Part shown: positions 55,954 through 64,000 of the stretch, piece after piece
Layout of the letters: every line of letters starts with the position of its first letter
How positions within the stretch are numbered: position 1 is the first letter of the stretch
DNA from: CAVVEQ01 sp963806635
GTDB lineage: Bacteria; Chloroflexota; Anaerolineae; Anaerolineales; Anaerolineaceae
DNA length: 64,000 bases
NCBI GenBank assembly: GCA_963806635.1
Contig: CAWDZA010000015.1
Location: forward strand, 1,178,001-1,242,000
Reading direction: 5' to 3'
Made by a program: the position numbers and the translations under genes
Notes under the pieces: generated by a model
Databases searched by the model: none
Seen by the model: only the letters and a program-made list of their open reading frames with translations
Told to the model about the DNA's origin: nothing

Positions 55954-56931
55954 AATTCAACATCCATTTTTTGGCCGTCTCCGTCCTATCCAGCGTGTTC
56001 CTGCTCAGCGCCTGCCAAAGCACTGCAGCAATATTCACCAACCCCCGCCCCGACTTCAGCCGCGACGCTTACAGTGCCGCCGGCAACACCCACGAAATCC
56101 CCGACCCCCGTTTCATCTCCCACGTCGAGCATGCCGTGTGATCCGGATTACTGCATCAAGGCAGGGGATTTCCCCCTTGAACGGCCCATCCTGCCTCCAG
56201 CCAATGACCGGGTGGACGAAACCTATCGTTATGGCTACACGCAGGTTGGTACCCGTGAGCCGCACCATGGAGTGGAGTTTAATAATCCCATAGGCACCCC
56301 CATCCACGCCGCAGCGGCGGGCACCGTGCTCTACGCAGGCACGGATTCCGCACAAGTCATCGGTCTTTACCCCAACTTTTACGGCAACCTGGTGATCCTC
56401 CAGCACAACCTACCAGGGTTCGTGACGCCTGTTTTTACGCTCTATGGGCACCTATCCTCAATTGCGGTTAGTACCGGGGATAAAGTCTCCCGCGGAGAAG
56501 GGATTGGCGCAGTCGGGCTCACCGGCTCCGCCATCGGCGCCCACCTGCACTTTGAGGTCCGCCTGGGTGAAATTGAATATGACCACACCGCCAACCCGGA
56601 GCTGTTCCTGGCTCCCCCGCCCGCCCTGGATTCAACCCTCCCCAATGGCATTCTCACCGGACGAATCGAGGATCAATTCGGCTCACCGCTCAATATTCCC
56701 ATCACCATTCAACCTGTTCTGCCGGATGGATCATTGGGTTCAGCGCTTTTTCCCGAACTTTATGGAGCCGGCGTACCAGCATCCCCTGCCTGGGGGGAGA
56801 ACTTTCTTGTCTCCGGTCTCCCGGCAGGAAAATACCGCGTGGCATTTGTCAATTATTCCAAAGTATTTGAGCACACCGTGGAGGTCATCCCTGGTGGTGT
56901 GACATTTGTTAGAATTCAAGCTAAACCATAA
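55950..56931 (+). CDS. M23-family metallopeptidase lipoprotein, one frameshift near 56.04 kb
   Basis: ATG 55950 overlaps the FTCD stop and encodes a lipoprotein signal peptide (KFNIHFLAVSVLSSVFLLSA, Cys next). After ACQSTAAIF the frame shifts to a Pro/Thr linker (TPAPTSAATLTVPPATPTKS) and then the LytM/M23 domain: HHGVEFNNPIGTPIHAAAAG, LYGHLSSIAVSTGDKVSRGE and the zinc-site AHLHFEVRLG. A small C-terminal beta domain follows residue 200 of this piece. It probably cleaves peptidoglycan crosslinks or scaffolds a hydrolase on the cell surface. Joined length is about 325 residues. Confidence 0.83.
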
Positions 56932-56946
56932 ACGAGGAGAGCAACA

Positions 56947-57502
56947 ATGGGACTGAAATCGGACGGCTGGATCCGCAGGATGGCGCTGGAGCACAAAATG
57001 ATCGACCCCTTTACCGACGGGCAAAAGCGAGACGGGGTGATTTCCTACGGGACTTCCTCCTACGGATATGATATCCGCGTGGCGGACGAGTATAAGATCT
57101 TCACCAACGTCTATTCCGCCGTGGTGGATCCCAAAGCATTCGATAATCGTTCCATGGTGGATTTCAAGGGTGATGTGTGCGTAATCCCACCCAATTCCTT
57201 CGCCCTGGCGCGCACGGTGGAGTACTTCCGTATTCCCGCGCTCGGTGCTGACCATCTGCCTGGGCAAGAGCACCTACGCCCGCTGCGGGATCATCGTCAA
57301 CGTGACCCCCTTCGAGCCGGAATGGGAAGGCTTTGTGACCCTCGAGATCTCCAACACCACCCCCCTGCCGGCCAAGATCTATTCCAACGAGGGCATCGCC
57401 CAGGTGCTGTTTTTCGAGGGCGACGAGCCCTGCGATGTCTCCTACGCGGATAAGAAGGGCAAGTACCAGAAGCAGGTTGGGGTGGTTTTGCCAAAACTTT
57501 GA
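56947..57502 (+). CDS. dcd: dCTP deaminase, one frameshift near 57.24 kb
   Basis: ATG 56947 gives GLKSDGWIRRMALEHKMIDP and YGTSSYGYDIRVADEYKIFT, the Dcd signature. After EYFRIP the frame changes to SVLTICLGKSTYARCGIIVN, then EGFVTLEISNTTPLPAKIYS and ADKKGKYQKQ, to 57502. Joined length is about 185 residues, normal for dCTP deaminase (dCTP to dUTP). The shift falls in a CCC run, where a one-C insertion would explain it. The gene lies 15 bp after the M23 lipoprotein. Confidence 0.88.
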
Positions 57503-57530
57503 TCAATATTTTTCAGATTTGAAAATAATC

Positions 57531-57562
57531 ACCGGATGAAAGCATCTACCATCCGGTTTTTT
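57531..57562 (+). terminator. Terminator of dcd
   Basis: 8-bp stem ACCGGATG / CATCCGGT (57531-57538 and 57550-57557), then six T. Confidence 0.85.
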
Positions 57563-57665
57563 CATTAGTTATCCCCAACGATTCAACGAATCGCCATATT
57601 TCTATTCAACGAGTCGTCAAATCGACGATTATCCCGCAACCAGTAACCTCCATCCCCTAACTTAA

Positions 57666-57694
57666 TTGACTTGCCTATCCTCCTATGATATTAT
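57666..57694 (+). promoter_or_regulatory. Promoter of the PIN-TRAM / cysS / rlmB operon
   Basis: TTGACT (57666-57671), 17-bp spacer, TATTAT (57689-57694), then a TGGAGGA ribosome-binding site before ATG 57770. Confidence 0.72.
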
Positions 57695-57769
57695 CATCTC
57701 ATCATAATTTATTATTTTCCCGTACTTTAACAATCCGTCTTTCATTTATTTTTTCTGGAGGAATTATTC

Positions 57770-58858
57770 ATGAGCGCAGATTTTATCGCTCGCCTGATCG
57801 GGATGGTCGTTTTCGCCATCCTCGGCACCTACTGGGGTACCCAGATCGGTGCCATGGCCACCGCCAACGATGTGATTCCCACCGTACCGATCGCGCAGTA
57901 TTCATTCACCATCGGCCTGGTCGGCGCCCTCTTTGGGCTCATCCTGACCCCCTATTTCACCACCCGTCCTGTTCGCGCGCTGCGTGCCCTGCTGGGTCGC
58001 GTCTCCGCGCAGACGCTGACGGCTGCCCTTTTCGGGCTAATCGCCGGATTGCTCATCGCGGCCCTCCTGGCTTTCCCGCTCTCCCTGCTGCCGTCTCCCT
58101 TCGGCTCCATCCTGCCCTTCGTCGGCGCGGTCCTTTTCGCCTACCTGGGGGTGGCGGTGTTTGTCACCCGGCAGAATGATATTTTCAATTTATTTCGCAA
58201 CTTCGGCCGCCCCGGGGGGCAGCAAAATGTGGAGTCATCCGGCGCCGGTTGGGCAGAAAGCCGTACGATTCTGCTGGATACCAGCGTGATCATCGACGGG
58301 CGCATCGCCGATATCTCCCGCACCGGCTTCCTGCCCGGCACCATGCTCATCCCGCGTTTTGTGCTTACCGAGCTTCAATATATCGCGGATTCGCCCGACA
58401 GCCTCCGCCGTCAGCGCGGCCGCAGAGGGCTTGAGGTGCTCTCCACCCTGCAAAAGGAACCTTCCATACGTGTACGCCTGAGCGACATCGATGTGGAGGG
58501 CGTGAAAGATGTGGACGAGAAGCTGGTCATCCTAGCCCGGCAGATGCGCTGCCCCATCCTGACCAACGATTACAACCTCAACCGCGTAGCCGAGCTGCAG
58601 GGCGTCACCGTGCTGAACATCAACGAACTAACCAATGCGGTCAAGTCCGTTCTCCTGCCCGGCGAGCAGATGCGCCTCCGTGTCATCCAGGAAGGCAAGG
58701 AGCAGAACCAGGGCGTGGGGTATATGGACGACGGCACGATGGTTGTGATCGAGAACGGCCGCGATCACATCGACCAGGAACTCCTCGTCACCGTCACAAA
58801 GGTGCTGCAAACTGCCGCCGGTCGGATGATCTTCGCCCGTCCTGAAACAAACCCCTGA
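57770..58858 (+). CDS. PIN and TRAM domain membrane protein (YacL-like)
   Basis: This 362-residue protein has four hydrophobic helices in residues 1-130 (RLIGMVVFAILGTYWG, GALFGLILTPYF, and so on). A PIN domain follows: ILLDTSVIIDGRIADISRTG, then FVLTELQYIADSPDSLRRQR, KLVILARQMRCPILTNDYNL. The TRAM-like C-terminus reads LLPGEQMRLRVIQEGKEQNQ and VIENGRDHIDQELLVTVTK. The acidic PIN residues are intact, suggesting RNase activity at the membrane. YacL-type genes are commonly found near tRNA synthetase and rlmB genes, as here. 11-bp gap to cysS. Confidence 0.9.
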   Translation: MSADFIARLIGMVVFAILGTYWGTQIGAMATANDVIPTVPIAQYSFTIGLVGALFGLILTPYFTTRPVRALRALLGRVSAQTLTAALFGLIAGLLIAALLAFPLSLLPSPFGSILPFVGAVLFAYLGVAVFVTRQNDIFNLFRNFGRPGGQQNVESSGAGWAESRTILLDTSVIIDGRIADISRTGFLPGTMLIPRFVLTELQYIADSPDSLRRQRGRRGLEVLSTLQKEPSIRVRLSDIDVEGVKDVDEKLVILARQMRCPILTNDYNLNRVAELQGVTVLNINELTNAVKSVLLPGEQMRLRVIQEGKEQNQGVGYMDDGTMVVIENGRDHIDQELLVTVTKVLQTAAGRMIFARPETNP

Positions 58859-58869
58859 AAGAGGCGCTC

Positions 58870-60270
58870 ATGAGTATTAAGATCTACAACACTCTTACCC
58901 GTAAAAAAGAGGATTTCCAACCACTTATCGATGGCAAGGTGGGCATGTACGTCTGCGGACCTACCGTCTACTCCAACGCCCACGTCGGGCACGCCATGTC
59001 CGCCCTGGTATTCGATATCATTCGCCGGTATTTCGCCTACCGTAGCTACCAGGTCAAGTTCGTCATGAACTACACCGACGTGGATGACAAGATCATCCGC
59101 CGCGCCAATGAGCAAGGCGCGGACCCCTTCAAATTGGCCGAAGGGTATATTCAGCAATACGCCCAGAACATGATCGACCTCAATGTGCTGCCTGCATCGG
59201 TCAACCCGCGAGCCACGCAGGAGATGGGGCAGATCATCGAGATGATCTCCGGATTGATCGAGAAGGGTTACGCCTACGCGGTGGACGGGGATGTGTATTT
59301 CCGCGTGGAGCGTGACCAGGATTACGGCAAGCTTTCGGCGCGCAAGCTGGAGGATATGCAGGCTGGGTCGCGCATCGAGGTGGACGAGCGCAAGGTACAC
59401 CCCATGGATTTTGCCCTGTGGAAATCCGCCAAACCCGGCGAGCCCGCATGGGAAAGCCCCTGGGGACTGGGCCGCCCTGGCTGGCATATCGAGTGCTCCG
59501 CCATGAACCTGCACCACCTGGGCGAACAGATAGATATCCACGGCGGGGGCAATGACCTGATCTTCCCGCACCACGAAAATGAGATCGCCCAGTCTGAATC
59601 CTTCACCGGCAAGCCCTTTGCCCGTTACTGGGTGCACAACGGCATGATGCAGTTCACCGGCGAAAAAATGAGTAAATCCATCGGGAATGTTGTTTCCATC
59701 GACGATTTCCTCAGCCAGCACCCGGCTGATGCGCTGCGTTTCATGATCCTCAACTCCGGCTACCGCAATCCGCTCACCTTCAGCGATGAGGTGATCGAGC
59801 AGGCTGAGCGAGCCCTGGATCGGTTCCGCTCCGCTCTGCGCCCCGCCCTTCCCGGCGCCAAAGGCGCGCCTACCGCCAGCCTGGAAGCGCTTCAAAAGCA
59901 GGCGGATGCTTCCAAAACCGGGTTCATCGACTCCATGGATGACGACTTCAACTCCGCCGGCGCCATGGGGTATCTCTTCGAGCTGGTGCGTGTGATCAAC
60001 CAGGCACGCGCGGATGGCGCCACGGATGCAGAATTGAATTCTGCGCAAACCCTTTTGGCTGAGCTGACTGGGGTTCTTGGACTTGAGCTTGAAAAGAACC
60101 GCGGCGGAGAGAACGCCTCTGATGAATTTATCGACCTGCTGGTGGAAGTCCGCACCGAGATCCGCACCCAGAAACTCTGGCAGCTATCGGATAAGATCCG
60201 CGACCGTCTGGCGGAGTTGGGTGTGATTATCGAGGACAGCAAAGAGGGCACCAGCTGGCGCTGGAAGTAA
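58870..60270 (+). CDS. cysS: Cysteinyl-tRNA synthetase
   Basis: This 466-residue class I synthetase has CGPTVYSNAHVGHAMSALVF with the HIGH-like motif and first zinc Cys. ECSAMNLHHLGEQIDIHGGG and FPHHENEIAQSE follow with the remaining zinc ligands, and EKMSKSIGN is the KMSKS motif. It charges tRNA-Cys with cysteine. Length is normal. It lies in an operon between the PIN-TRAM gene and rlmB. Confidence 0.97.
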   Translation: MSIKIYNTLTRKKEDFQPLIDGKVGMYVCGPTVYSNAHVGHAMSALVFDIIRRYFAYRSYQVKFVMNYTDVDDKIIRRANEQGADPFKLAEGYIQQYAQNMIDLNVLPASVNPRATQEMGQIIEMISGLIEKGYAYAVDGDVYFRVERDQDYGKLSARKLEDMQAGSRIEVDERKVHPMDFALWKSAKPGEPAWESPWGLGRPGWHIECSAMNLHHLGEQIDIHGGGNDLIFPHHENEIAQSESFTGKPFARYWVHNGMMQFTGEKMSKSIGNVVSIDDFLSQHPADALRFMILNSGYRNPLTFSDEVIEQAERALDRFRSALRPALPGAKGAPTASLEALQKQADASKTGFIDSMDDDFNSAGAMGYLFELVRVINQARADGATDAELNSAQTLLAELTGVLGLELEKNRGGENASDEFIDLLVEVRTEIRTQKLWQLSDKIRDRLAELGVIIEDSKEGTSWRWK

Positions 60271-60321
60271 TAACCAGAGGGGAATCCTCCCCTCCCGAAC
60301 CCGCCTGGCAGAGGATGTGAA

Positions 60322-61080
60322 ATGAAGGAATGGATCCTCGGTCGTAATCCCGTTTATGAGTGCCTCCGGGCAAGCCGCCGGCATTCCTTCCGTCTGCTGG
60401 TGGCCAGCGGCGTGGAGGAAAAGGGGCGCCTGGTGGAGATCCTGGATTTTGCCCGCGAAAAGAAGCTCATTATCCAAAAGGTATTGCGCGGGCAGTTGGA
60501 TAACCTGGGGGATAATCACCAGGGGGTCGCGTTGGAAACCTCTGCTTATCCCTATGCAGAGATCGCCGATATCTTCGCCGTGGCAGAATCCCGGGCTGAG
60601 CCGCTGTTCGTGCTCGTCCTGGATACCATGCAAAACCCTCAGAACCTTGGCACACTCATGCGTACCGCTGAGGCTGTGGGAGTGCACGGCATCGTCATCC
60701 CCCTGGCACGCACGGTGGAGGTTACCCCCGCGGTGGTCAGCGCTTCTGCGGGCGCTTCCGAACATCTGCTGGTGGCGCAATCCAACCTGGCGCAGGCGCT
60801 CACCCGCTTGAAGGAGGCCGGTGCCTGGGTCGTCGGCCTGGAGGGCAGCTCCGAAGCCAAACCTCCCGAACAGATCTCGCTCACCGGGCCCCTGGCGATC
60901 GTGGTCGGCAGCGAAGGCGAAGGCATCCGCTCCCTGGTGCGCTCCTCCTGTGATCACCTCCTGCGCCTGCCCATGGTCGGCAAGATCGCCTCGCTCAATG
61001 CTTCTGTTGCTGGATCAGTGGTGCTCTACCTGGCGCTCGAAGCCCGGCAGAATGAAGCCAAAATAAAACCCCGGGAGTGA
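60322..61080 (+). CDS. rlmB: 23S rRNA (guanosine-2'-O-)-methyltransferase RlmB / TrmH family
   Basis: This 252-residue SpoU-family protein has an N-terminal substrate-recognition domain (WILGRNPVYECLRASRRHSF). The SPOUT trefoil-knot domain follows: LVLDTMQNPQNLGTLMRTAE, IVVGSEGEGIRSLVRSSCDH and PMVGKIASLNASVAGSVVLY (motifs 1-3). It methylates ribose in 23S rRNA, by analogy G2251. It is the last gene of the operon, and its stop overlaps the terminator hairpin. Confidence 0.92.
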   Translation: MKEWILGRNPVYECLRASRRHSFRLLVASGVEEKGRLVEILDFAREKKLIIQKVLRGQLDNLGDNHQGVALETSAYPYAEIADIFAVAESRAEPLFVLVLDTMQNPQNLGTLMRTAEAVGVHGIVIPLARTVEVTPAVVSASAGASEHLLVAQSNLAQALTRLKEAGAWVVGLEGSSEAKPPEQISLTGPLAIVVGSEGEGIRSLVRSSCDHLLRLPMVGKIASLNASVAGSVVLYLALEARQNEAKIKPRE

Positions 61081-61101
61081 GGTTGCTTCCCGGGGGCTTT
61101 T
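61069..61101 (+). terminator. Terminator of rlmB
   Basis: 8-bp stem CCCCGGGA / TCCCGGGG (61069-61076 and 61088-61095) overlapping the last codons, then GCTTTT. Confidence 0.72.
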
Positions 61102-61114
61102 CTCTAAAATTTGC

Positions 61115-62386
61115 TTATTTCCCGATCACTTCAATGCCGCCCATCCACGGGCGTAGCACCTCAGGGACGACGATCGATCCATCCGCCTGCTGATAGTTTT
61201 CCATTACCGCGATCAACGTTCGTGGCAGTCCCAGGCCGGAGCCATTCAAGGTGTGCACCAGCCGGGATTTTGCCCCGTCGGCGGGTTTGTATTTGATATT
61301 CGCCCTTCGCGCCTGGAAATCCCCCACGTTCGATACCGAAGAAACCTCCAGCCACTCCCCGCAGCCCGGCGCCCAGACCTCCAGGTCGTAGGTGATCCGC
61401 GAATTGAACCCCAGGTCGCCTGTGCAGAGTTGCAGCACGCGGTGGTGCAACCCCAGCAGCTCAGCGGTCTGGCGGGCGTTCTCCAGCATCCTCTCCAGCT
61501 CGGCGTCCGATTCCTCCGGCAGGCAATAGGTATACATTTCCACTTTGTCGAACTGGTGACCACGCTTGATCCCGCGCACGTCCCGCCCGGCGCTCATCTT
61601 CTCGCGCCGGAAGCAGGGGGTGTAGGCGGTGTAGCGCAGCGGCAGCTCGGCTTCATCCAGGGTATCACCCATGTGCATGCCGGTGAGCGGCACTTCGGCT
61701 GTCGGGACCATCCAGAAATCCTCTTCGATGTCGTGGTAGAGATTATCCGCGAACTTGGGCAATTGCCCAGCCCCATAAAGCACCTCAGCCTTCACCATGA
61801 AGGGCGTGTATTTCTCGGTGTAGCCCTGGCGGATGTGCAGGTCGAGCATCCAAGCGATCAGCGCGCGCTGAAGCCGTGCCCCCGCCCCGCTCAGCACGTA
61901 AAAGCGCGAACCGGTCAGCTTCACGCCGCTCTCGAAATCAATGATCCCCAATTTCGGTCCCAGGTCCCAATGCGGCTCGGGGGGGAACCCGAATTCGGGC
62001 ATCTTCCCATAGGTTTTCACCACCACATTATCGTGCTCATCTTTTCCCAAAGGCGTTTTTTCATCGGGAATGTTCGGAATGACCTGGGTGAGGGCCTGCA
62101 GCTTTTCCTCCACTTTTGCCACCTGGGCATCCAGCACGCTGATCTTATCGCCCAGCTCGCGCGTGGATTCGATCCGCGCCTGGCGCTCCGCAGCATCCTT
62201 CATCTGGCCGATCTCCTTGGAAACGCGGTTGCGCTCCGCCTTCAGAGTCTCGGTCTCAGCCAGCAGCGCACGGCGATCCTTATCCAGCTCCAGCAGGGCA
62301 TCCACCACCCCCGCGTCCATCTGCCGCCGGCGCAGGGAATCTCGGACAACTTCCGGGGTTTCCCGGATCAAATTGATATCCAGCAT
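61115..62386 (-). CDS. serS: Seryl-tRNA synthetase
   Basis: This 423-residue class II synthetase has an N-terminal coiled coil (about residues 30-105, rich in Glu/Lys/Arg: LLAETETLKAERNRVSKEIG). Class II motifs are present: motif 2 in YTPCFRREKMSAGRDVRGIK with RGHQFDKVEMYTY, and motif 3 in LNGSGLGLPRTLIAVMENYQ. It charges tRNA-Ser. It is preceded by a T-box leader whose specifier matches serine, so expression responds to uncharged tRNA-Ser. Confidence 0.97.
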   Translation of the reverse strand: MLDINLIRETPEVVRDSLRRRQMDAGVVDALLELDKDRRALLAETETLKAERNRVSKEIGQMKDAAERQARIESTRELGDKISVLDAQVAKVEEKLQALTQVIPNIPDEKTPLGKDEHDNVVVKTYGKMPEFGFPPEPHWDLGPKLGIIDFESGVKLTGSRFYVLSGAGARLQRALIAWMLDLHIRQGYTEKYTPFMVKAEVLYGAGQLPKFADNLYHDIEEDFWMVPTAEVPLTGMHMGDTLDEAELPLRYTAYTPCFRREKMSAGRDVRGIKRGHQFDKVEMYTYCLPEESDAELERMLENARQTAELLGLHHRVLQLCTGDLGFNSRITYDLEVWAPGCGEWLEVSSVSNVGDFQARRANIKYKPADGAKSRLVHTLNGSGLGLPRTLIAVMENYQQADGSIVVPEVLRPWMGGIEVIGK

Positions 62387-62413
62387 TTTGCACCTCTCTT
62401 CCTTCTAAAAGAA

Positions 62414-62640
62414 TAGAAAATCCCCCACCGCTGCAGGACGGGTGAGGGATCCGTGGTGCCACCTGCTTTCGCTGGAAATCCAGCCTTGTTGGGCGGTAAC
62501 GGATGCCTCCGTCCCCCTTACGCTGAAAAGCCCTGCGGGGGAATCCCGTCCTTGCGGACGACCGGGGTGGATCTGCAGCGGTTACCGGGTTTCACCAGTT
62601 CCGGTTCTCTGGAAGGGGCTGCAATTATCCCCGGGTTGGA
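62414..62640 (-). promoter_or_regulatory. T-box riboswitch of serS, specifier UCC (Ser)
   Basis: On the minus strand, Stem I has CCGGGG and GCAGC arms paired with GCTGC and CCCCGG. The internal loop AGATCCA carries the codon TCC (plus-strand 62569-62571), a serine codon. An AGAGAA kink-turn-like element and GGTGAAACCCGGT lie in Stem I. The conserved core AGGTGGCACCACGG (62451-62464) is the T-box that pairs with the tRNA CCA end. A terminator follows (arms within 62420-62450, then TTTTC). Readthrough depends on uncharged tRNA-Ser. Confidence 0.93.
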
Positions 62641-62650
62641 TGTTTCAAAT

Positions 62651-62678
62651 ATTATAACCCGCGGGTCGTGAAAAGCAA
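62651..62678 (-). promoter_or_regulatory. Promoter of the serS T-box transcript
   Basis: On the minus strand, TTGCTT (62673-62678), 16-bp spacer and TATAAT (62651-62656). It places the transcription start near 62643, at the edge of Stem I. Confidence 0.72.
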
Positions 62679-62700
62679 GAAGATATTGGGTTGAAAAGTT

Positions 62701-62802
62701 GAATGGTTGAATTGTTGAATAGTAGATGTAGGGCGGGCACATGCCCGCCGATACGAAAACACTTTCAATGATGGTAGAGACGCAGCATGCTGCGTCTCTA
62801 CC
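62701..62802. repeat. Intergenic palindromes and an 18-bp dispersed repeat
   Basis: The gap 62644-62872 holds no gene. GAATGGTTGAATTGTTGA (62701-62718) also occurs at 41525-41542 upstream of gnd. GGCGGGCA/TGCCCGCC forms a hairpin at 62732-62749. A perfect 30-bp palindrome lies at 62773-62802 (arm GGTAGAGACGCAGCA). These look like a short REP/MITE-like element. Confidence 0.7.
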
Positions 62803-62872
62803 AAGACAAACTGGGGTCGTGGGTTGTGCATTCCATTGCCTTTCCGGGGAGGGGTTGAGCGAGGGGTAGTAG

Positions 62873-64000
62873 TTATTCCAATGAATCGATCACGAACACG
62901 CACCCGGCACAGACCAGCATCAGCAGGGTGGACATGGCCATCGCCTGTCCGTAATTGAGGGCTCCCGGCACGGTCAGGTAGCGCGAAATGGCGATCGGCA
63001 GGGTCGGGAATTCCGGGCGAGCCAGGAACGACGTCGCCCCGAATTCCCCAAGTGAGATCGTGAAGGCGAAAAGCATCCCCGCCAGGATCGGTCGCCAGAG
63101 GATCGGCAGGGTGATCTCCCGCCAGATGCGCCCTCCAGAAGCACCCAGCACCGCCGCGGATTCCTTGAGCGCGAGCGGTATGGAAGCAAGCGCCGGCTGG
63201 ACCGTGCGCGTGAAAAAAGGCAACGCCACCACGCTGTGCGCGATCGGCACGAGCAGGATGGCCAACAGCGCCCCCCCTGTCATTCCGCTGGAAAGGAGCA
63301 GCAAGCCCAATCCCAGCGATACCGCCGATGCCCCCAGCGGCAGGGTGACCAGCACGTCGGTGATAGCTCCCCTTTGGTTGCGGCGTTCCAAAGCCGCCGT
63401 GATCAGCATACCCAGGACGAGCGTGATCAACACCGCCACACCGGCATATACCAGCGAATTACGCATCGCCTCCACCGGCGGAACATAAAAGAGCGAGCCG
63501 CGCCGGTTGATGAAAAGCTCCTGGTAGTAAGCGCCCGTCCAGGCAGTCTGGAACCCTCCCCCGCTCACCGGGTTTGCCTCCAACCTCGTGACCGAGCGCA
63601 GCGCCAGCGCCAGCAGTGGCGAAAGGAAGACCACAAAGAGCGTACTGCCCATCAATCCGACGAAACCTTTTTCAAGCCTGCTCCGCGGATGCGCCATGCC
63701 CTCCTCCTTGAGCGCGGGGGCGATGGGGGTGACTGTCTGCCCGGTAAGGCGCGAGACCAGGGTGATCAGGGTAAACGTGCAGGCAAGCTGGATCACCGAA
63801 AGAACTGCCGCAAGGGGAAAATTGAGGAATTGCATCGACTGCAGGTAGATACTCACCTCTACCGTAGCATATTTTGGCCCTCCCAGAAGGAGGATCACCC
63901 CGAAGCTGGTGAAATCGAACAGAAAGACCAGCAGGCTGGCGGAAAGGATCACGGGTTTGAGCAGCGGCAGGGTGATCTTCCGAAATACCTGCCACCTGCC
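62873..64000 (-). CDS. ABC transporter permease, ThiP/FbpB-like (N-terminus beyond window)
   Basis: The reading frame is open to base 64000, so the N-terminal part is missing. About 376 residues are visible, with at least nine helices and two EAA-type coupling loops (GRWQVFRKITLPLLKPVI at the window edge, and AAVLGASGGRIWREITLPIL). Two permease domains in one chain are typical of thiamine, iron(III) or 2-aminoethylphosphonate importers. SLGEFGATSFLARPEFPTLP is close to the ThiP pattern. The substrate-binding protein and ATPase should lie outside the window, so the substrate cannot be set. Confidence 0.82.
   Translation of the reverse strand, partial: GRWQVFRKITLPLLKPVILSASLLVFLFDFTSFGVILLLGGPKYATVEVSIYLQSMQFLNFPLAAVLSVIQLACTFTLITLVSRLTGQTVTPIAPALKEEGMAHPRSRLEKGFVGLMGSTLFVVFLSPLLALALRSVTRLEANPVSGGGFQTAWTGAYYQELFINRRGSLFYVPPVEAMRNSLVYAGVAVLITLVLGMLITAALERRNQRGAITDVLVTLPLGASAVSLGLGLLLLSSGMTGGALLAILLVPIAHSVVALPFFTRTVQPALASIPLALKESAAVLGASGGRIWREITLPILWRPILAGMLFAFTISLGEFGATSFLARPEFPTLPIAISRYLTVPGALNYGQAMAMSTLLMLVCAGCVFVIDSLE

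Overview
The window looks like chromosomal DNA of a Chloroflexota bacterium, most likely of class Anaerolineae. This is inferred from gene content, not from a marker tree. The evidence is exported surface proteins built from DUF11 and SdrD-B repeats and carrying their own sortase domain, lipoprotein-type exported proteins, an FeoA-FeoB fusion, a T-box leader before serS, an anaerobe-type glycyl radical enzyme operon, and canonical TTGACA/TATAAT promoters with strong intrinsic terminators. Gene density is high, both strands are used, and most intergenic gaps are under 250 bp.

Layout. 0-2.3 kb (minus): a membrane-anchored TPR-like protein and the lipid II flippase MurJ. 2.4-6.2 kb (plus): a metal-uptake operon (Fur/Zur regulator, ZnuA-, ZnuC- and ZnuB-like proteins) behind a near-perfect Fur-type box, ending in a short RsmI-like rRNA methyltransferase. 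6.2-11.5 kb: a GIN-domain lipoprotein, then two MacB/LolD-type ATPases (the second fused to a cyclic-nucleotide-binding-like domain) and one FtsX-like permease. 11.5-12.9 kb: a frameshifted UMF1-type MFS carrier. 13.1-20.2 kb: a giant surface-protein locus with eight DUF11-like units, seven near-identical SdrD-B repeats, more DUF11, an LPDTG motif and a C-terminal sortase domain. 20.4-23.3 kb: uvrA. 23.4-28.6 kb (minus): a GntR regulator, a glycyl radical enzyme, its activase and a flavin split-barrel protein. 28.7-31.6 kb: a flavin oxidoreductase and a GPH sugar symporter. 31.7-34.4 kb: an EamA transporter with a His-rich tail, and MsrQ/MsrP. 34.7-40.9 kb: an IclR-controlled carbohydrate operon (IolD-like TPP enzyme, split transketolase, RpiB/LacAB isomerase, Gfo/Idh/MocA dehydrogenase). 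41-46.4 kb: ferritin, 6-phosphogluconate dehydrogenase, and a DtxR-FeoAB-FeoC iron operon. 46.5-50.9 kb: small proteins, KatG with PerR, and tRNA-Glu followed by tandem tRNA-3'-end repeats. 51-64 kb: penicillin acylase family protein, SRAP protein, FTCD, an M23 lipoprotein, dCTP deaminase, a PIN-TRAM membrane protein, cysS, rlmB, serS with its T-box, and an ABC permease cut by the window edge.

Three themes link the genes. Metal homeostasis is prominent: Zur-like and DtxR-like operons, ferritin, a His-rich EamA protein and a Cys-cluster FeoC. Oxygen defence (PerR-KatG, MsrPQ, ferritin) sits beside an oxygen-sensitive glycyl radical enzyme, suggesting an anaerobe that meets oxygen. Carbohydrate use feeds the pentose phosphate pathway (transketolase, RpiB, Gnd).

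Caution: at least ten genes carry one or more single-base frameshifts although the flanking protein sequence is well conserved. I read most of these as base-calling or assembly errors rather than real gene decay. All functional calls rest on motif and family recognition by eye; no search was run.
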